Shown piece by piece: positions 21,553 through 31,331 of a DNA stretch of 31,331 nucleotides (position 1 is its first letter; the number at the start of each line of letters is the position of its first letter). The DNA is from an uncultured Phycisphaerales bacterium. GTDB lineage: Bacteria; Planctomycetota; Phycisphaerae; UBA1845; CAIVHJ01. The position numbers and the translations under genes were made by a program. Where the stretch lies: NCBI GenBank assembly GCA_903905665.1, contig CAIVHJ010000260.1, positions 1 to 31,331 on the forward strand, read 5' to 3'. The notes below the pieces were generated by a model. It did no database searches. It was not told the origin of the DNA and saw only the letters and a program-made list of their open reading frames with translations.

Positions 21553-24500
21553 TTACTTTTTGGCGGGGGACTGGACCGAAATTTGACTCGCCCGCGACGG
21601 CGACGGAGGACCATAGGAGCGCCGCGTCGGCCCATAGGTCTCCATCGGTTCGCGTTTGTCGAGCATCTCCTTGTTTTTTATCTCGACATCCTCGTTGGGT
21701 TGCACCTGCAACTTGTTCATGTAGGGTGACTGCTTGACGTCCATGGGAATCATGTCGCCTTTATCCCGCTGCTGAACCGACATTCTATAGGCATCCTCCG
21801 GCGAGGTGATTACCGAAGCCGTGATGACGATCAGCAGTTCCTGCCGGCGATTGGTATCGTTGTTGGAGCGAAACGCCTGACCCACCCAAGGAATGTCTCC
21901 CAGCAACGGCACCTTGGATTCGCCCTCGGTGGAACTCGCTTCAATCAGTCCTCCGATGACCACCGTTTCGCCGTCCTTAATCGTGATCGTCGTGTTCAGG
22001 TTGGTTCGGTTGATGCTGGGATTGGACAACCCGCCTCCGAGCTGGACTGAGTCGCCGATGGATGAGACCTCTGGTTTCACGACCAACTGAACAAATCCGT
22101 CGGGATTGATGCTGGGTTTGACATTCAGAGTAATTCCGGCTTCGCGGGTGCTGACGGTGTTCGAAGTATAATTGCCGCCGACACTATTGGAGGAAAGATA
22201 AGGGATCTCGCTGATGATTTTGATTTCGCCCTCTTCGTTGTTTTTGACCATGATGCTGGGACGGGAGATGATTTTGGCGTGGCCGTTGGATTGCAGGGCA
22301 TGGAAGAGGAAGTTAAAGTCCTCACCGGTCATCGTGAACGAGAATCCTTTTCCGCTTCCGGCGGCGCCGAGATCGGTGCCCCCGACGAAATCGAAGTCCG
22401 GTCCCTTGATCGTTCCGTTCTTGCCCGTATAAGCCTGTTCGGAAAACAACAAATCCTGCGCGGCAAATTCGACCCCCAGTTCGAAGGCGTCATTCTCGCT
22501 CACCTGCACAAACATGACTTCGATAAGAACCTGATCGGGTGCGCGGTCCAACTGGTGCACAATATCCATGTACTGCTGATGGAATCGCGGACTCATGCTC
22601 ATCACGACGGAATTGCTGCCCTCATAGGGCTGGACGGTGACGGTTTGTTCCGCTTTTCGATAGGCGGAGGATTTTCCTTCGATGGCGGACAGGCGGTCAA
22701 TTTCTTTTTTGTTGAACCCTTCGATCGCGCCGGCGAGGTCCTTGGCCTGGGTGTTGTTGATGTTATAGACGGAGAGGACGCGTTCGTCGGCGGCTTCTCC
22801 GTCGAGTTTGTCGATGAGTTCGCCGACTTTTTTGAGGTATTCCTCGTTGCCGGCCACGATGATCGAATTGGTTCGCTGATCCGACGAGAACGTCAGGTTT
22901 TGCAGGAGGCTCGCGCCTTCGACGAAGGTTTGCTCGGGTCCGCTGCTCTTGCCCTGTTTTTCGCTTTCAAAAACCTTCTGGAGCATATCGATCATGGTTT
23001 CGGCGCTGGCGTTTTTCAGTGAAAAGACTTCGATCTGGGCGGTGAGCGGCGGGATGGAGTCGATGCGAAAGAGCAGTGTTTTCAGCATTTCCATGTTATC
23101 GGGAGGCGCCATCACCAGCAGCGAATTGGTCGGCTCGTAGGGTTCGACCGAAATATCCTGCCGGATGAGTTTGCGGAGCACCTCCTGCCCGTTGTCCATT
23201 TTTTCCAGGAACGACAGAATCACGGCACTGGTCCCGGAGGTATCCTTGCTGCCGCCGCCCTCGCCCTGAATGAGCGACGCTTTTCGGAGCGCATCGGTCA
23301 GGTCTTTGACTTTGGCTTGTTTGAGCTGAATAACGTCGAACATCATTTCCCGCGTGGGCAGATTACCGTCGAGTTTGAGGATCATTTGTTCGATGTCTTC
23401 CATTTGCCCCGGAGCAGCCCAGACGAGCAACGAATTGGTCCACGTCACCGGTTGAATCGCCACCGCACCGACCATGCCGGTGTCGCCCTTTCCGCCGATC
23501 GGCGACTTGAACAGATCGGTCAGAAGTTTGGCGGCCTGATCCGCTTTGGCTTTTTCGAGGTTGAAGATTCGCAATTGCTGGTTGAGGTCGAGTCTCACGT
23601 CGAGTCGTTCGACGAGATCGGCGACGATGGACATATTGGGTTTGGAGGCGCTGACCATGATGGCGTTGGCGCGGGCATCGGCGATGATGGCGACTTTTTC
23701 CCGCTCCTTGGACACGCCGCTGCTCGTCCCGGTCATTCCGGGTTTGTAGAGTCCCTGCTTGATCAGTTCGTTAATTTTATTGGCCACGCTGCTCGCATCG
23801 GCGTTTTTGAGGATGAACGTCTGAACGACGCCCTCCAGTTCCGGAATAATATCCAGCTGTTGAACGATCCGGCTGATTTCCTCAAAATTTTCGAGGGAGG
23901 AAGCCACGAGCAGGGTGTTGGTCGCTCCGTCGGAAGCGACTGCCACTCTGTCAGCGTTGTTTTCCTGACCGCCGGTACCCGGACGCTGTTTGAGACGTTC
24001 GTCAAAAATCTTCTTGATCAGGTCGCCCAGTTGGCCGGCGTCGTTGTTGTTGATTTCGATCATTCGGACCATGGCCAACGGTGCCAACGGCTGGGATTCC
24101 AACTGCGCCACGATTTTCTTAATGGCTTCAAAGTCCTCCACATTGGAAGCCACCACCAGCGAATTGCTGCGTTGATCGGACACAATCACAGGAAGGTCCT
24201 GGGGGAGGTTTTCACGGGCGCGCAATTGTTTTTTGCGGTCCCACATTTTGACGATTTTTTGTTCGAGATCGGCGGCGTTGGTTTTGTCGCAGTTGATGAC
24301 GCGGATTTCATTCAGGAATTTGTCGGGGGTCCCGTCGAGTTTGGCCGCCAGTTCGGTCAGTTCCTTGAACTTGTCTGCCGTGGCGGAAATGATCAGGGCG
24401 TTGCTCCTGGCATCCGACAAAATCGTCGCTTTTTGCTGCTCGATGGCCACGGTTCCCGCCTTGCGCTTTTCCAAATTATCCACGGTCTGCTTGTTCAGGT

Positions 24501-25878
24501 CGGTCAATACTTTGGCGACTCGTTCGGCATCGGTGTGCTCGAGATAGAAAATCCGTGGAGTGGGCAGGAACAATCCGTCCTCGACATCCAGAGTTTTGAT
24601 GACGGTGTGGGCGATGGCAATTTGTTCGGGCCGACCGGAGACGACCACGGTGTTGGTTCGCGTGTCGGCATGAAGTCCGACGTTATAGGCGAAGGCTTTA
24701 CCGGGCACTCCCTCGGCAACCGCACCTTTGATTTCCTTGTCGGGAACTTTGGGCAATTGTTTGCCTTCTTTGAACATTTCTTCCAGCGTTTTTACGACGG
24801 ATTCTGAATCGGCGTATTTGAGCGGGAAAAACTCGATGCCCATTTCGGGAGCGGTCGGGACGCTGTCGAGCAGTTTGACGATTTCGGTAATCGGTTCCTT
24901 GTTCTGGTCGTGCGTGGCGATCAGCAGCGCGTTGGTTCCGGGTTCGGGAATGATCAAAAGCGGTTTTTCGAGATCGAGTTCGGGGAGCACTTCCTGTTTT
25001 CCGTCGGGGGTCACTTTCGTAAACCTCAGGCGGAGTATTTTTTCCTTGAGTTCCTTCGCCTCTTTGCTCTGCGCCGACATCATGCTCGACAAGGATTTTG
25101 CGAGATCCTCCGCGCGGGCATTGATCAGCGGAATGAACAACAATTCCGCTTTCGCGAGTCCGCTGGGTTCGACGTCGAAGGTGGCCACGAATTTTTTGAT
25201 CTGTTCGATGTCCTCTCGAGGGGCGGTGATGATCAGGGTGTTGTTGCGGTCGTTGGGTTCGATGCTGATTTGTTCGAGCGCCTTGGCGCCGCCGACCCGC
25301 TGCTGCAACTTGCTCATGAAGTTCTTAATGATCTCGGCTGCCTCGGAAGCGGGAATATACTTGAGCTGGATGATGTCGGGTTCGATCTTCGAAAGGCGCG
25401 GAATCTGATCCAGTTCTTTGGCGGTGGCGATGATGTCGTTGATCAGCGCGGCGGGAGCGGCGATGAGCAGACTGTTGCTGCCCTCATCGGCGACGATCAT
25501 GATCTTGTCCTGAGGCCGATTGGTCGCCGCGACCGCCTGATACAATTGCTGCAGGCGCTGCGCCAAATCCTTGGCCGAAGCGTTCTCCAGTCGCGTGTAA
25601 CGAATGACCGGGCGCTCGATCTCAGCATCGATCTTGTGAATCAGGGCTTCGAGAATTTTTAGATCATCCTGATTCCCCTTGAGAATGATCGTACTATCCC
25701 CGAGCACTTCGTAGTCCACGGGATCCCTTGAAAGATTCAGTGATTCAACCGGGGCAGGTTGATCCTGCGGCGCCGGAGGATTATCACCTGACGGAGGTGA
25801 CGTTGTCTCCTGCGCGCGAGCCGGAAGGGAAAACAATCCGAGGATCACCACGATCATGTAGAGGATTCCATGCCTCAT
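21553..25878 (-). CDS. Giant secretin with twelve secretin-N modules
   Basis: A 1441-residue outer-membrane secretin of the GspD/PilQ superfamily. A signal peptide ends ..LPARA before QE. Residues about 89-1112 contain 12 tandem secretin-N (NolW-like) modules of about 85 residues, each with an 'xLxNAxAxDLA' helix start and a strand like SDxRSNSLLVxA followed by 'I..LD'. Residues about 1113-1360 are the secretin barrel: QVLIEVMFVQVSENDAFELG, HAKIISRPSIMVKNNEEG, ETVVIGGLIEAS, VPLLGDIPWVGQAFRS, RQELLIVITASVI. A Pro/Arg-rich tail follows. Usual secretins have two to four N domains and 600-750 residues. ATG 25878 follows AAAAGGAG. It is the third of three related genes. Confidence 0.9.
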   Translation of the reverse strand: MRHGILYMIVVILGLFSLPARAQETTSPPSGDNPPAPQDQPAPVESLNLSRDPVDYEVLGDSTIILKGNQDDLKILEALIHKIDAEIERPVIRYTRLENASAKDLAQRLQQLYQAVAATNRPQDKIMIVADEGSNSLLIAAPAALINDIIATAKELDQIPRLSKIEPDIIQLKYIPASEAAEIIKNFMSKLQQRVGGAKALEQISIEPNDRNNTLIITAPREDIEQIKKFVATFDVEPSGLAKAELLFIPLINARAEDLAKSLSSMMSAQSKEAKELKEKILRLRFTKVTPDGKQEVLPELDLEKPLLIIPEPGTNALLIATHDQNKEPITEIVKLLDSVPTAPEMGIEFFPLKYADSESVVKTLEEMFKEGKQLPKVPDKEIKGAVAEGVPGKAFAYNVGLHADTRTNTVVVSGRPEQIAIAHTVIKTLDVEDGLFLPTPRIFYLEHTDAERVAKVLTDLNKQTVDNLEKRKAGTVAIEQQKATILSDARSNALIISATADKFKELTELAAKLDGTPDKFLNEIRVINCDKTNAADLEQKIVKMWDRKKQLRARENLPQDLPVIVSDQRSNSLVVASNVEDFEAIKKIVAQLESQPLAPLAMVRMIEINNNDAGQLGDLIKKIFDERLKQRPGTGGQENNADRVAVASDGATNTLLVASSLENFEEISRIVQQLDIIPELEGVVQTFILKNADASSVANKINELIKQGLYKPGMTGTSSGVSKEREKVAIIADARANAIMVSASKPNMSIVADLVERLDVRLDLNQQLRIFNLEKAKADQAAKLLTDLFKSPIGGKGDTGMVGAVAIQPVTWTNSLLVWAAPGQMEDIEQMILKLDGNLPTREMMFDVIQLKQAKVKDLTDALRKASLIQGEGGGSKDTSGTSAVILSFLEKMDNGQEVLRKLIRQDISVEPYEPTNSLLVMAPPDNMEMLKTLLFRIDSIPPLTAQIEVFSLKNASAETMIDMLQKVFESEKQGKSSGPEQTFVEGASLLQNLTFSSDQRTNSIIVAGNEEYLKKVGELIDKLDGEAADERVLSVYNINNTQAKDLAGAIEGFNKKEIDRLSAIEGKSSAYRKAEQTVTVQPYEGSNSVVMSMSPRFHQQYMDIVHQLDRAPDQVLIEVMFVQVSENDAFELGVEFAAQDLLFSEQAYTGKNGTIKGPDFDFVGGTDLGAAGSGKGFSFTMTGEDFNFLFHALQSNGHAKIISRPSIMVKNNEEGEIKIISEIPYLSSNSVGGNYTSNTVSTREAGITLNVKPSINPDGFVQLVVKPEVSSIGDSVQLGGGLSNPSINRTNLNTTITIKDGETVVIGGLIEASSTEGESKVPLLGDIPWVGQAFRSNNDTNRRQELLIVITASVITSPEDAYRMSVQQRDKGDMIPMDVKQSPYMNKLQVQPNEDVEIKNKEMLDKREPMETYGPTRRSYGPPSPSRASQISVQSPAKK

Positions 25879-25948
25879 TGGACCACTCCTTTTGCATCTT
25901 GAACGACCGACCTATCAAGCACCACACGCGGTGGTGTCATTTATCACG

Positions 25949-28543
25949 TTATCGTTTTCGAGTTTGATTCTTCTGGTTTCGCTCCTCGATCATCTGATCG
26001 AGGACTTTTTTTACCTCGCTCGATTTGATATTCTTCAGATTGATCACCTGGATGCTGGTCGGTCCGGTCGGCTTTCGACCTTCCAGATCTTTGACCAGCT
26101 GCTGCACTTCCTCAAACTGCGACGGAGAACCCGCCACGACCAGACAATTGGTCCGAAAATCGGAACCGATCGCCACGTAGGAGGGTTTGTAAGAAGTATT
26201 CTGCTGCTTTTTGATGTCCTCGCCGCGTCGAATCGTATCTTCCACCATTTTGGCCATTTCCTGAGCGTCGATTCCCTGTGCGACCTGAATGACGCGGAGA
26301 TTGATCGGACCGGCAGCTTCCTGACGATCGATTTCGGAGAGGATTTCATCGATTTTCTTTTTGTTGGTTTCGGTGGCGTTGACGAACAACTGCCGGCCGA
26401 TGCTGTCGGGGACGATGGATAAGGTCATATCGGATTCCTTGATGCCTTTGGCGCCGACTTTTTTCAGCGCCTCGAATTGGCGCTGAAAGACATTGTTGAG
26501 CATGTCGGCGGCCTGCACCGGATCCAAATAGGCCAATTTGATCGTGAATTGCTTGAGTTCTTCGCCGGGGTTGGGCTGAACGATGGATTCAATCGACTGA
26601 ATTAAAGCCTCAATCTCCTGTATCTGCCGTAGTGTACCTTCGACGACGACGGCGTTGGCGGCCAAGTTGGCGGTGGCCGTCGGCGGATCGACGCCGAGTC
26701 GCTTTCGGTCGCCGTAAACCTGTTTGATGTTATTGGCGAGTTCCTGGGGATTGGCTTTGATGAGCGCGATGGTTTTGGTGATTCGCTTCGTCGGATCGGC
26801 CGGTTCGACATCGATCTGAGGAATCACCCTGTCCATAATGCCGAGCATCACCGGTGAACCCATGATGACCACGTTATTCGTCGTGGCGTCGGCCACTACG
26901 CCAAAAGCGCCCACCGATCTGACGCTGGTCGGATCGGACTTGATCAACTGAACCGCCATTTCCATTACCTGCTTCTTCACATCCTCTGCCGCAGCGTATT
27001 GCAGTTTGTAGAACTTGGGAATCGCCTGTTTGGCATCGGGCTGGTCGAGCAGCGCAACAAGTTTGGTGATTTCGTTAAAAATATCGTCGGGGGCGGAAAC
27101 CACGAGTTGATTGGAGATGGCGTCGGGCGTGATGGAAATTTTGGTTTTTCCGGTTCGTCGGGAGGCATAGACTTTATCCAGCGTGGCGGCAATCGTCGTG
27201 GCATCGGCCTGAAGAACCTTGATGTTGCGGGGGTTGAATTCGCCGGCCTGGGCTTCGGCTTCTTTGATGCGCTTTTGAATTTCCTCCAGCAAAACCGGCG
27301 GTGCGGCGACAAAAATCGTATTGATCGAAGCGTCGGCCGTGATCTTCACGTTCCCCGTTTTTCCACTGGGTCCCGCCGCCGCTTCCCCATAGGCTTTCTG
27401 CAATGTGGCCGCCAAAGTCTCCGCATTGGCGTTCTCGAGGGGAATGCTGACCACGCGGGTCTCCGCCCCCTGCTCCTCCAGTTTGTCGATCATCTGAATT
27501 ACGATCTCGCGGATATCCTTCGGCCCAAACACGATGATCGAATTGGTCGCCGGCAGCGACGAAATCCGCACATCCTTGGTGCTGCCCGTCTTTTCCCCGA
27601 TCTGCAGCAATTCCTGTTCGAGTTGTTCCGCCAACTGCTGCGCGTCGGTGGCCTGTCCGGCCGGACGGTTGGTTTGTGGTCGCGCTCGGTTGGCCGTCCG
27701 TGTCGTCTGCCCCAAACCGAGCACGTCCTCGATCGACGTCTTCACATCATCGGCGTTGAGTTTCTTGAGCACGACGATTTCGTAGTCGCGCTGGGCGTCC
27801 ACCGAGGTATCCAGCGTTTTGATCACTTCAATCACTGTCGGATAATTCGGCGTCTCGGTGACAATCCACAGAATCTGTCGCTGTGGTTCCGGCACGACCC
27901 GGATGTCGATCGGTTCCGTAGCTTTTCCCTTGGCAGACTCTCCTCCTCCCCCAAACAGGGATTCCAGTTCCGACAGGCCGGACGAACGTTTATCCTCTTC
28001 CTTTGATTTTGTGTTTTCCTGCGTATTCTCCTTGGCATTTTGTCCGGCGGCCTGTCGCTGTTGCCGCTGTAGTTGCTGCTGTTGTTGCTGAGCCGTCCGC
28101 TGAGCCTGCATTGCCGCCTGTTGTCGGGCCGCTTTGGAGGTTCCCGTAAAAATCTCTTCCACCATCGAAGCCAGCAGCTGAACATCGATATACTTGCAGC
28201 GATAAAAACGAATGTCCGGCGCGCCTGCCTGCGGCTTTTCCCATTCTGCAACCAAATTTTTCCAGACATAATCCAGATCTTCAACGTCTTTGGACTCGCC
28301 CTCCAAAACCAGTCTCCCCGAGCTGTCGTAACGCAAAATGACTTTGGACTTCTTGCGCGGAGCCGCCGAACCGGTCTCGCCGGGCGACGGGTCGGCCTTT
28401 GCGTTCGAAACATTTTGTACGGGGGTTGATGGAGCCGGTTCGGTTCGGGGAAGCGTTTTCCTGGAATCGCTTTCCTGGGCCCAAAGACCTGCCTGCCCCA
28501 GAAGCACCAGTCCGACGCCCATCAGCAACAATCGAATATTCAT
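25949..28543 (-). CDS. Secretin-N repeat protein without barrel
   Basis: An 864-residue exported protein. Signal MNIRLLLMGVGLVLLGQAG is followed by LWAQ. From about residue 110 I count eight secretin-N modules plus a terminal half module, with strands such as NTIFVAAPP, NQLVVSAPDD, NNVVIMGSPV, NAVVVEGTL and NCLVVAGSPS. Within the first module lies a Gln-rich insert (about residues 140-185, including QQQQQQLQRQQRQ) that is probably disordered. There is no secretin barrel: the protein ends in a half module (TSIQVINLKNIKSSEVKKVL..) with a basic tail. ATG 28543 follows GAGG at 9 nt; ATG 28558 is possible. It lies 70 nt upstream of the secretin gene and probably shares its transcript. Confidence 0.85.
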   Translation of the reverse strand: MNIRLLLMGVGLVLLGQAGLWAQESDSRKTLPRTEPAPSTPVQNVSNAKADPSPGETGSAAPRKKSKVILRYDSSGRLVLEGESKDVEDLDYVWKNLVAEWEKPQAGAPDIRFYRCKYIDVQLLASMVEEIFTGTSKAARQQAAMQAQRTAQQQQQQLQRQQRQAAGQNAKENTQENTKSKEEDKRSSGLSELESLFGGGGESAKGKATEPIDIRVVPEPQRQILWIVTETPNYPTVIEVIKTLDTSVDAQRDYEIVVLKKLNADDVKTSIEDVLGLGQTTRTANRARPQTNRPAGQATDAQQLAEQLEQELLQIGEKTGSTKDVRISSLPATNSIIVFGPKDIREIVIQMIDKLEEQGAETRVVSIPLENANAETLAATLQKAYGEAAAGPSGKTGNVKITADASINTIFVAAPPVLLEEIQKRIKEAEAQAGEFNPRNIKVLQADATTIAATLDKVYASRRTGKTKISITPDAISNQLVVSAPDDIFNEITKLVALLDQPDAKQAIPKFYKLQYAAAEDVKKQVMEMAVQLIKSDPTSVRSVGAFGVVADATTNNVVIMGSPVMLGIMDRVIPQIDVEPADPTKRITKTIALIKANPQELANNIKQVYGDRKRLGVDPPTATANLAANAVVVEGTLRQIQEIEALIQSIESIVQPNPGEELKQFTIKLAYLDPVQAADMLNNVFQRQFEALKKVGAKGIKESDMTLSIVPDSIGRQLFVNATETNKKKIDEILSEIDRQEAAGPINLRVIQVAQGIDAQEMAKMVEDTIRRGEDIKKQQNTSYKPSYVAIGSDFRTNCLVVAGSPSQFEEVQQLVKDLEGRKPTGPTSIQVINLKNIKSSEVKKVLDQMIEERNQKNQTRKR

Positions 28544-28641
28544 GGTCTCGATCCTCATACCGACTCACTTGTTTCGCGATTCTCATCCACTGCTCGCGGA
28601 TCGAACGCCTGCTGCGCAAATCCGCAACGAACAACCTCTCG

Positions 28642-31331
28642 TCACTTGATTTCCTTCACACCCATATAGCCGCCTTCGACGGGCACTTCTCCCATTCCCT
28701 GTACCTCGATGTCCATGTCGGGAAGATAACTATGCAGAAACGGCAGAATGGCTTCCACAGGTACATTGGACGGGGTGCTTACAAATTTGAAAACCGTCGG
28801 AGAACTCGTACCGGAAACATCGACGTAGCGTGTGATGATTTCCTGTTCGACGTATTCACAGGATTTCGGATTCCCGGTAAGCATCACTTCGTCCTTGCTG
28901 AGCATATACAATGTCACCGGGGATTTTTCCCACATCTTATCCATCATGTTTTCAGTACGTTTCACCACATCGGAGGCGCTCAGGTACTTGGGATGGTAGA
29001 TTCGGAACGGCTCCTGATCCGTCGATCCCGAACCGGTCTGGATTGCTTCCTCGATCTGTTCGACTTCACCGATGTATTTTTCGATGGCAACCATTTTGGC
29101 CGGCGGTGCGGAAACCACGAGCGTTTTTCTTTCACCGAGGGGTTTGATGCGAATGTCTTTGCCGATGCGAGGACCCTTGTCCACTTCTCCCCACGAGGAC
29201 GAGAACCAATCCTCGCCGGATTCGGATTTGGAGGATTTGGCGGGAGCTTTCGGCGCCGCTTCCCCGAACATCTGAATCAAATCGTCCGCCAGCGAATACA
29301 CATCGGAATACTTCAGATCGAAACGCTTAATGACGGATTCACTGGAAACCGACATGTCGTCCAGTTCCTTGGCACGTTTGAGAACTTCCGCAAGAAGGTC
29401 TTCCGTGCGGGTCGTAATCGCCAGTGAGCGGTCACCCTGCACGGCATAAATCTCGACATCTCCCCCACCGCCGGAACTCCTCGCGGCCTGCAAAATCCTT
29501 CGCGTTCGCTCCGCCCGTCGTGCCCGAGCATCGGCGGCGGGTGCGCCTTCCTGCGGAGCAGCCGGGGTGGCCGCCGGTGTCGATGAAGATGCCCCGCCAA
29601 ACATACTATTCAGAAGGTTGGCCAATTCTCCGGCGCCGGCATTGACGCACTGATAATACGCCGTGAATTTGTCGGACTTCGGACTTTCGACATCCAGCAC
29701 GGAGATCACGTCGGAGGCATAATTGAGCACGGCGAGCGGGGCGCTGACGATGACGCTGTTGGTCCGACGATCCGACTGGACGGTCACTTTGCTTTTGACA
29801 TCAACCGGCTTCCCGCCCTTGGGAGCGACTTCGATTTCACCGGTTTGCGACAATTCCTGCGCCTTGGCCTGCAACAAAGGATCGAGTTTGGCGGCAAGGT
29901 CTTCCACGTCGGCATTCTGAATCACAAACGTCTTGAGCTGAATCTCCGCTGTTTTTTTCACTTCGTAATTCCGGTCGATCTTTTCGATCGTGGGACGAAC
30001 ATCCTGCTCCCAGTCACGCTCCGTACCCGTGAAATAAATCATTCCCGCCATATCATCGGGGAAGAAGCGACTGCCCCGACGCGCCGTCCGAGTACCCTGC
30101 TTGATCCGATTGCGCGCGGCAGCCGCCGGATCTGAACTCGGTGACGACGAGCTTTGCTCGATCGATTCCAAAATCTGCACAACAAAGGTGGGAGTGGCGT
30201 TGGTGAGTTTGATGGAATACGTGCTGACCTGACCGCTGTCCACGTCGATTTGTTCGATCAGGGCCGCCGCCTCGCTCATCTGGGCAGGATCACCCCGAAC
30301 AAACACGGAATCACCGACCGCCATGATATTGAATGGCTCTTCCGCAGCAGCAACAGCCGTACCCTTGGGTCGTGGCGAAGTACTGCGGGTTCCCATCAAA
30401 GACCGAACGTCGTCCGCCACCACCTGCGGGTCCTGGAATTTGATGGGAATCTTCTTGAACTGATTTCCCCCGGCTTCGACGTCCAGATACTGATCCACAA
30501 AGTTGGTGGCGAACTGGATGAGCGTTTCCGGTCCCTGGAGGATAAGCGCATTCTGGCGGGGTTCCACGACAATGCTCAGATTCTGATCGTCCGCCGCCGT
30601 CACGTTCGGAAGTTGAGGCACCCCCGGTCGTCGGGGGGCGCGAGAGGCGACCGCCGCTTCCGCAGGATTCGAAAAACTCTTCATTGCTTCCGTCAAGGTC
30701 TGCGCGACATCTTCCGCGCGGGCGTGTTTCAATTTCCAGACGACCGGATTTTTGGGTATCTCCGGTTCAATATGCTGAATGTCGATAATTTTGAGCGCTT
30801 CACGAACTTCGTTGATCTTAAACGGCAGTCCTTTGACCAGCAACGACTTCCTCGCGTCATCCGCCACCACCAAAACCCGTTCGCTCTCCGGCGCCAATTC
30901 TGTTGTACCGTTGGGCTGGCGGACCTTCGGGGCACGAGGAACCACTGGCGTTTGAGTGGACTCCCCTTCCAGGTTGTCCACCAGAGAGGGAAGCTGAGCG
31001 ACCGCCTCAGAGGGCTTGATGTATTTAACAGTAATTCGCTCGATGTTGCCCTCTCCCCTGAACATCTTACTGCACTGTTCTATCAACGAAATCATCTTGT
31101 CGAGCATGTCCACTCGACCGGTGAAATCAATCCGACCAGTATAGTTGTCCAAGGCTCGCTGGGTGTAGTCATCCAGCATGTTGGAAACCATGTCGGTAAA
31201 AGCGCGGGCTTCAGCGGTGTCTTTGGGCGGGACAAACACGCGAACGACATCCGATGGGAGGAGTTTCCCCGCCTGCACGGCCTCGTGAACGGCTTCGACA
31301 CTCTCCATGACGCGCTCGATGGGGATTTGCT
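28642..31331 (-). CDS. Secretin-N repeat protein without barrel, 5' end outside window
   Basis: At least 895 residues are visible; the frame stays open to the window edge, so the methionine at 31308 is probably internal and the signal peptide is missing here. I count about eight secretin-N modules and a final half module. Examples are SERVLVVADDARKSLLVKGL, LSIVVEPRQNALILQGP, VTVQSDRRTNSVIVSAP and IRIKPLGERKTLVVSAPP. Ser/Ala/Gly-rich inserts (for instance GGASSSTPAATPAAPQ) sit in several loops. As in the next gene, there is no barrel, and it ends in a half module (PTVFKFVSTPSNVPVEAILP..). It is the first visible gene of the cluster and lies 98 nt upstream of the second. Confidence 0.82.
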   Translation of the reverse strand, partial: QIPIERVMESVEAVHEAVQAGKLLPSDVVRVFVPPKDTAEARAFTDMVSNMLDDYTQRALDNYTGRIDFTGRVDMLDKMISLIEQCSKMFRGEGNIERITVKYIKPSEAVAQLPSLVDNLEGESTQTPVVPRAPKVRQPNGTTELAPESERVLVVADDARKSLLVKGLPFKINEVREALKIIDIQHIEPEIPKNPVVWKLKHARAEDVAQTLTEAMKSFSNPAEAAVASRAPRRPGVPQLPNVTAADDQNLSIVVEPRQNALILQGPETLIQFATNFVDQYLDVEAGGNQFKKIPIKFQDPQVVADDVRSLMGTRSTSPRPKGTAVAAAEEPFNIMAVGDSVFVRGDPAQMSEAAALIEQIDVDSGQVSTYSIKLTNATPTFVVQILESIEQSSSSPSSDPAAAARNRIKQGTRTARRGSRFFPDDMAGMIYFTGTERDWEQDVRPTIEKIDRNYEVKKTAEIQLKTFVIQNADVEDLAAKLDPLLQAKAQELSQTGEIEVAPKGGKPVDVKSKVTVQSDRRTNSVIVSAPLAVLNYASDVISVLDVESPKSDKFTAYYQCVNAGAGELANLLNSMFGGASSSTPAATPAAPQEGAPAADARARRAERTRRILQAARSSGGGGDVEIYAVQGDRSLAITTRTEDLLAEVLKRAKELDDMSVSSESVIKRFDLKYSDVYSLADDLIQMFGEAAPKAPAKSSKSESGEDWFSSSWGEVDKGPRIGKDIRIKPLGERKTLVVSAPPAKMVAIEKYIGEVEQIEEAIQTGSGSTDQEPFRIYHPKYLSASDVVKRTENMMDKMWEKSPVTLYMLSKDEVMLTGNPKSCEYVEQEIITRYVDVSGTSSPTVFKFVSTPSNVPVEAILPFLHSYLPDMDIEVQGMGEVPVEGGYMGVKEIK

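Noticed and set aside
23317..24807. Long plus-strand open frame (496 codons) inside the secretin gene
   Set aside because: It is antisense to the modular secretin-N region. Its apparent repeats simply mirror the modules on the other strand.
26999..28006. Plus-strand open frame opposite the second secretin-N gene
   Set aside because: Antisense shadow with no start signal or recognisable domain.

Overview
The window looks like a chromosome segment from a Planctomycetota-type bacterium, possibly Phycisphaerae-like. That placement is inferred from secreted lipoproteins with Asn/Asp/Gly-rich linkers, very large secretin-N repeat proteins, weak or absent Shine-Dalgarno sites at several genes and repeat-rich intergenic DNA. 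No rRNA or other phylogenetic marker is present, so it is not proven.

Positions 1-9908 (minus strand) hold a Mu-like phage head and neck block. In transcription order it encodes a gp28-like large terminase, a gp29/DUF935-like portal split by a frameshift, a Mu I-like protease/scaffold, a decoration-like protein, a gpT-like major capsid, a gp36/DUF1320-like neck protein, a gp37-like protein with an extra domain, and a 722-residue tail/hub-like protein. No transposase, integrase, repressor or lysis gene is visible. Most gaps in the block contain the same period-7 or period-8 repeats as the host genes, which suggests long residence. Positions 9909-14195 are a loose accessory region: a roughly 98 bp MITE with a 5 bp target duplication, REP-like palindromes, three predicted lipoproteins and a RelE/Gp49-type toxin with an XRE antitoxin.

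Positions 14534-20876 (plus strand) carry a complete proteobacterial-type ISC iron-sulfur operon in the E. coli order iscR-iscS-iscU-iscA-hscB-hscA-fdx-iscX. IscS supplies sulfur, IscU is the scaffold, HscA/HscB release the cluster through the LPPVK motif of IscU, IscA is an A-type carrier, Fdx supplies electrons, IscX is an accessory, and the Rrf2 regulator probably senses cluster status. Palindromes and heptad arrays have entered most gaps of this operon.

Positions 20935-31331 (minus strand) hold a tandem cluster of three very large proteins built from secretin-N (NolW-like) modules, followed by a small lipoprotein. I count about 28 full modules plus two terminal half modules. Only the last large protein, with 12 modules, has the C-terminal secretin barrel. 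This is the strongest candidate for an undescribed system: an outer-membrane secretin with an extremely long periplasmic vestibule and two barrel-less partner proteins.

A second theme is the intergenic DNA. Most arrays have a strict 7-nt period, and a few have 8 nt. In five cases the stop codon of the upstream gene lies inside a repeat unit.
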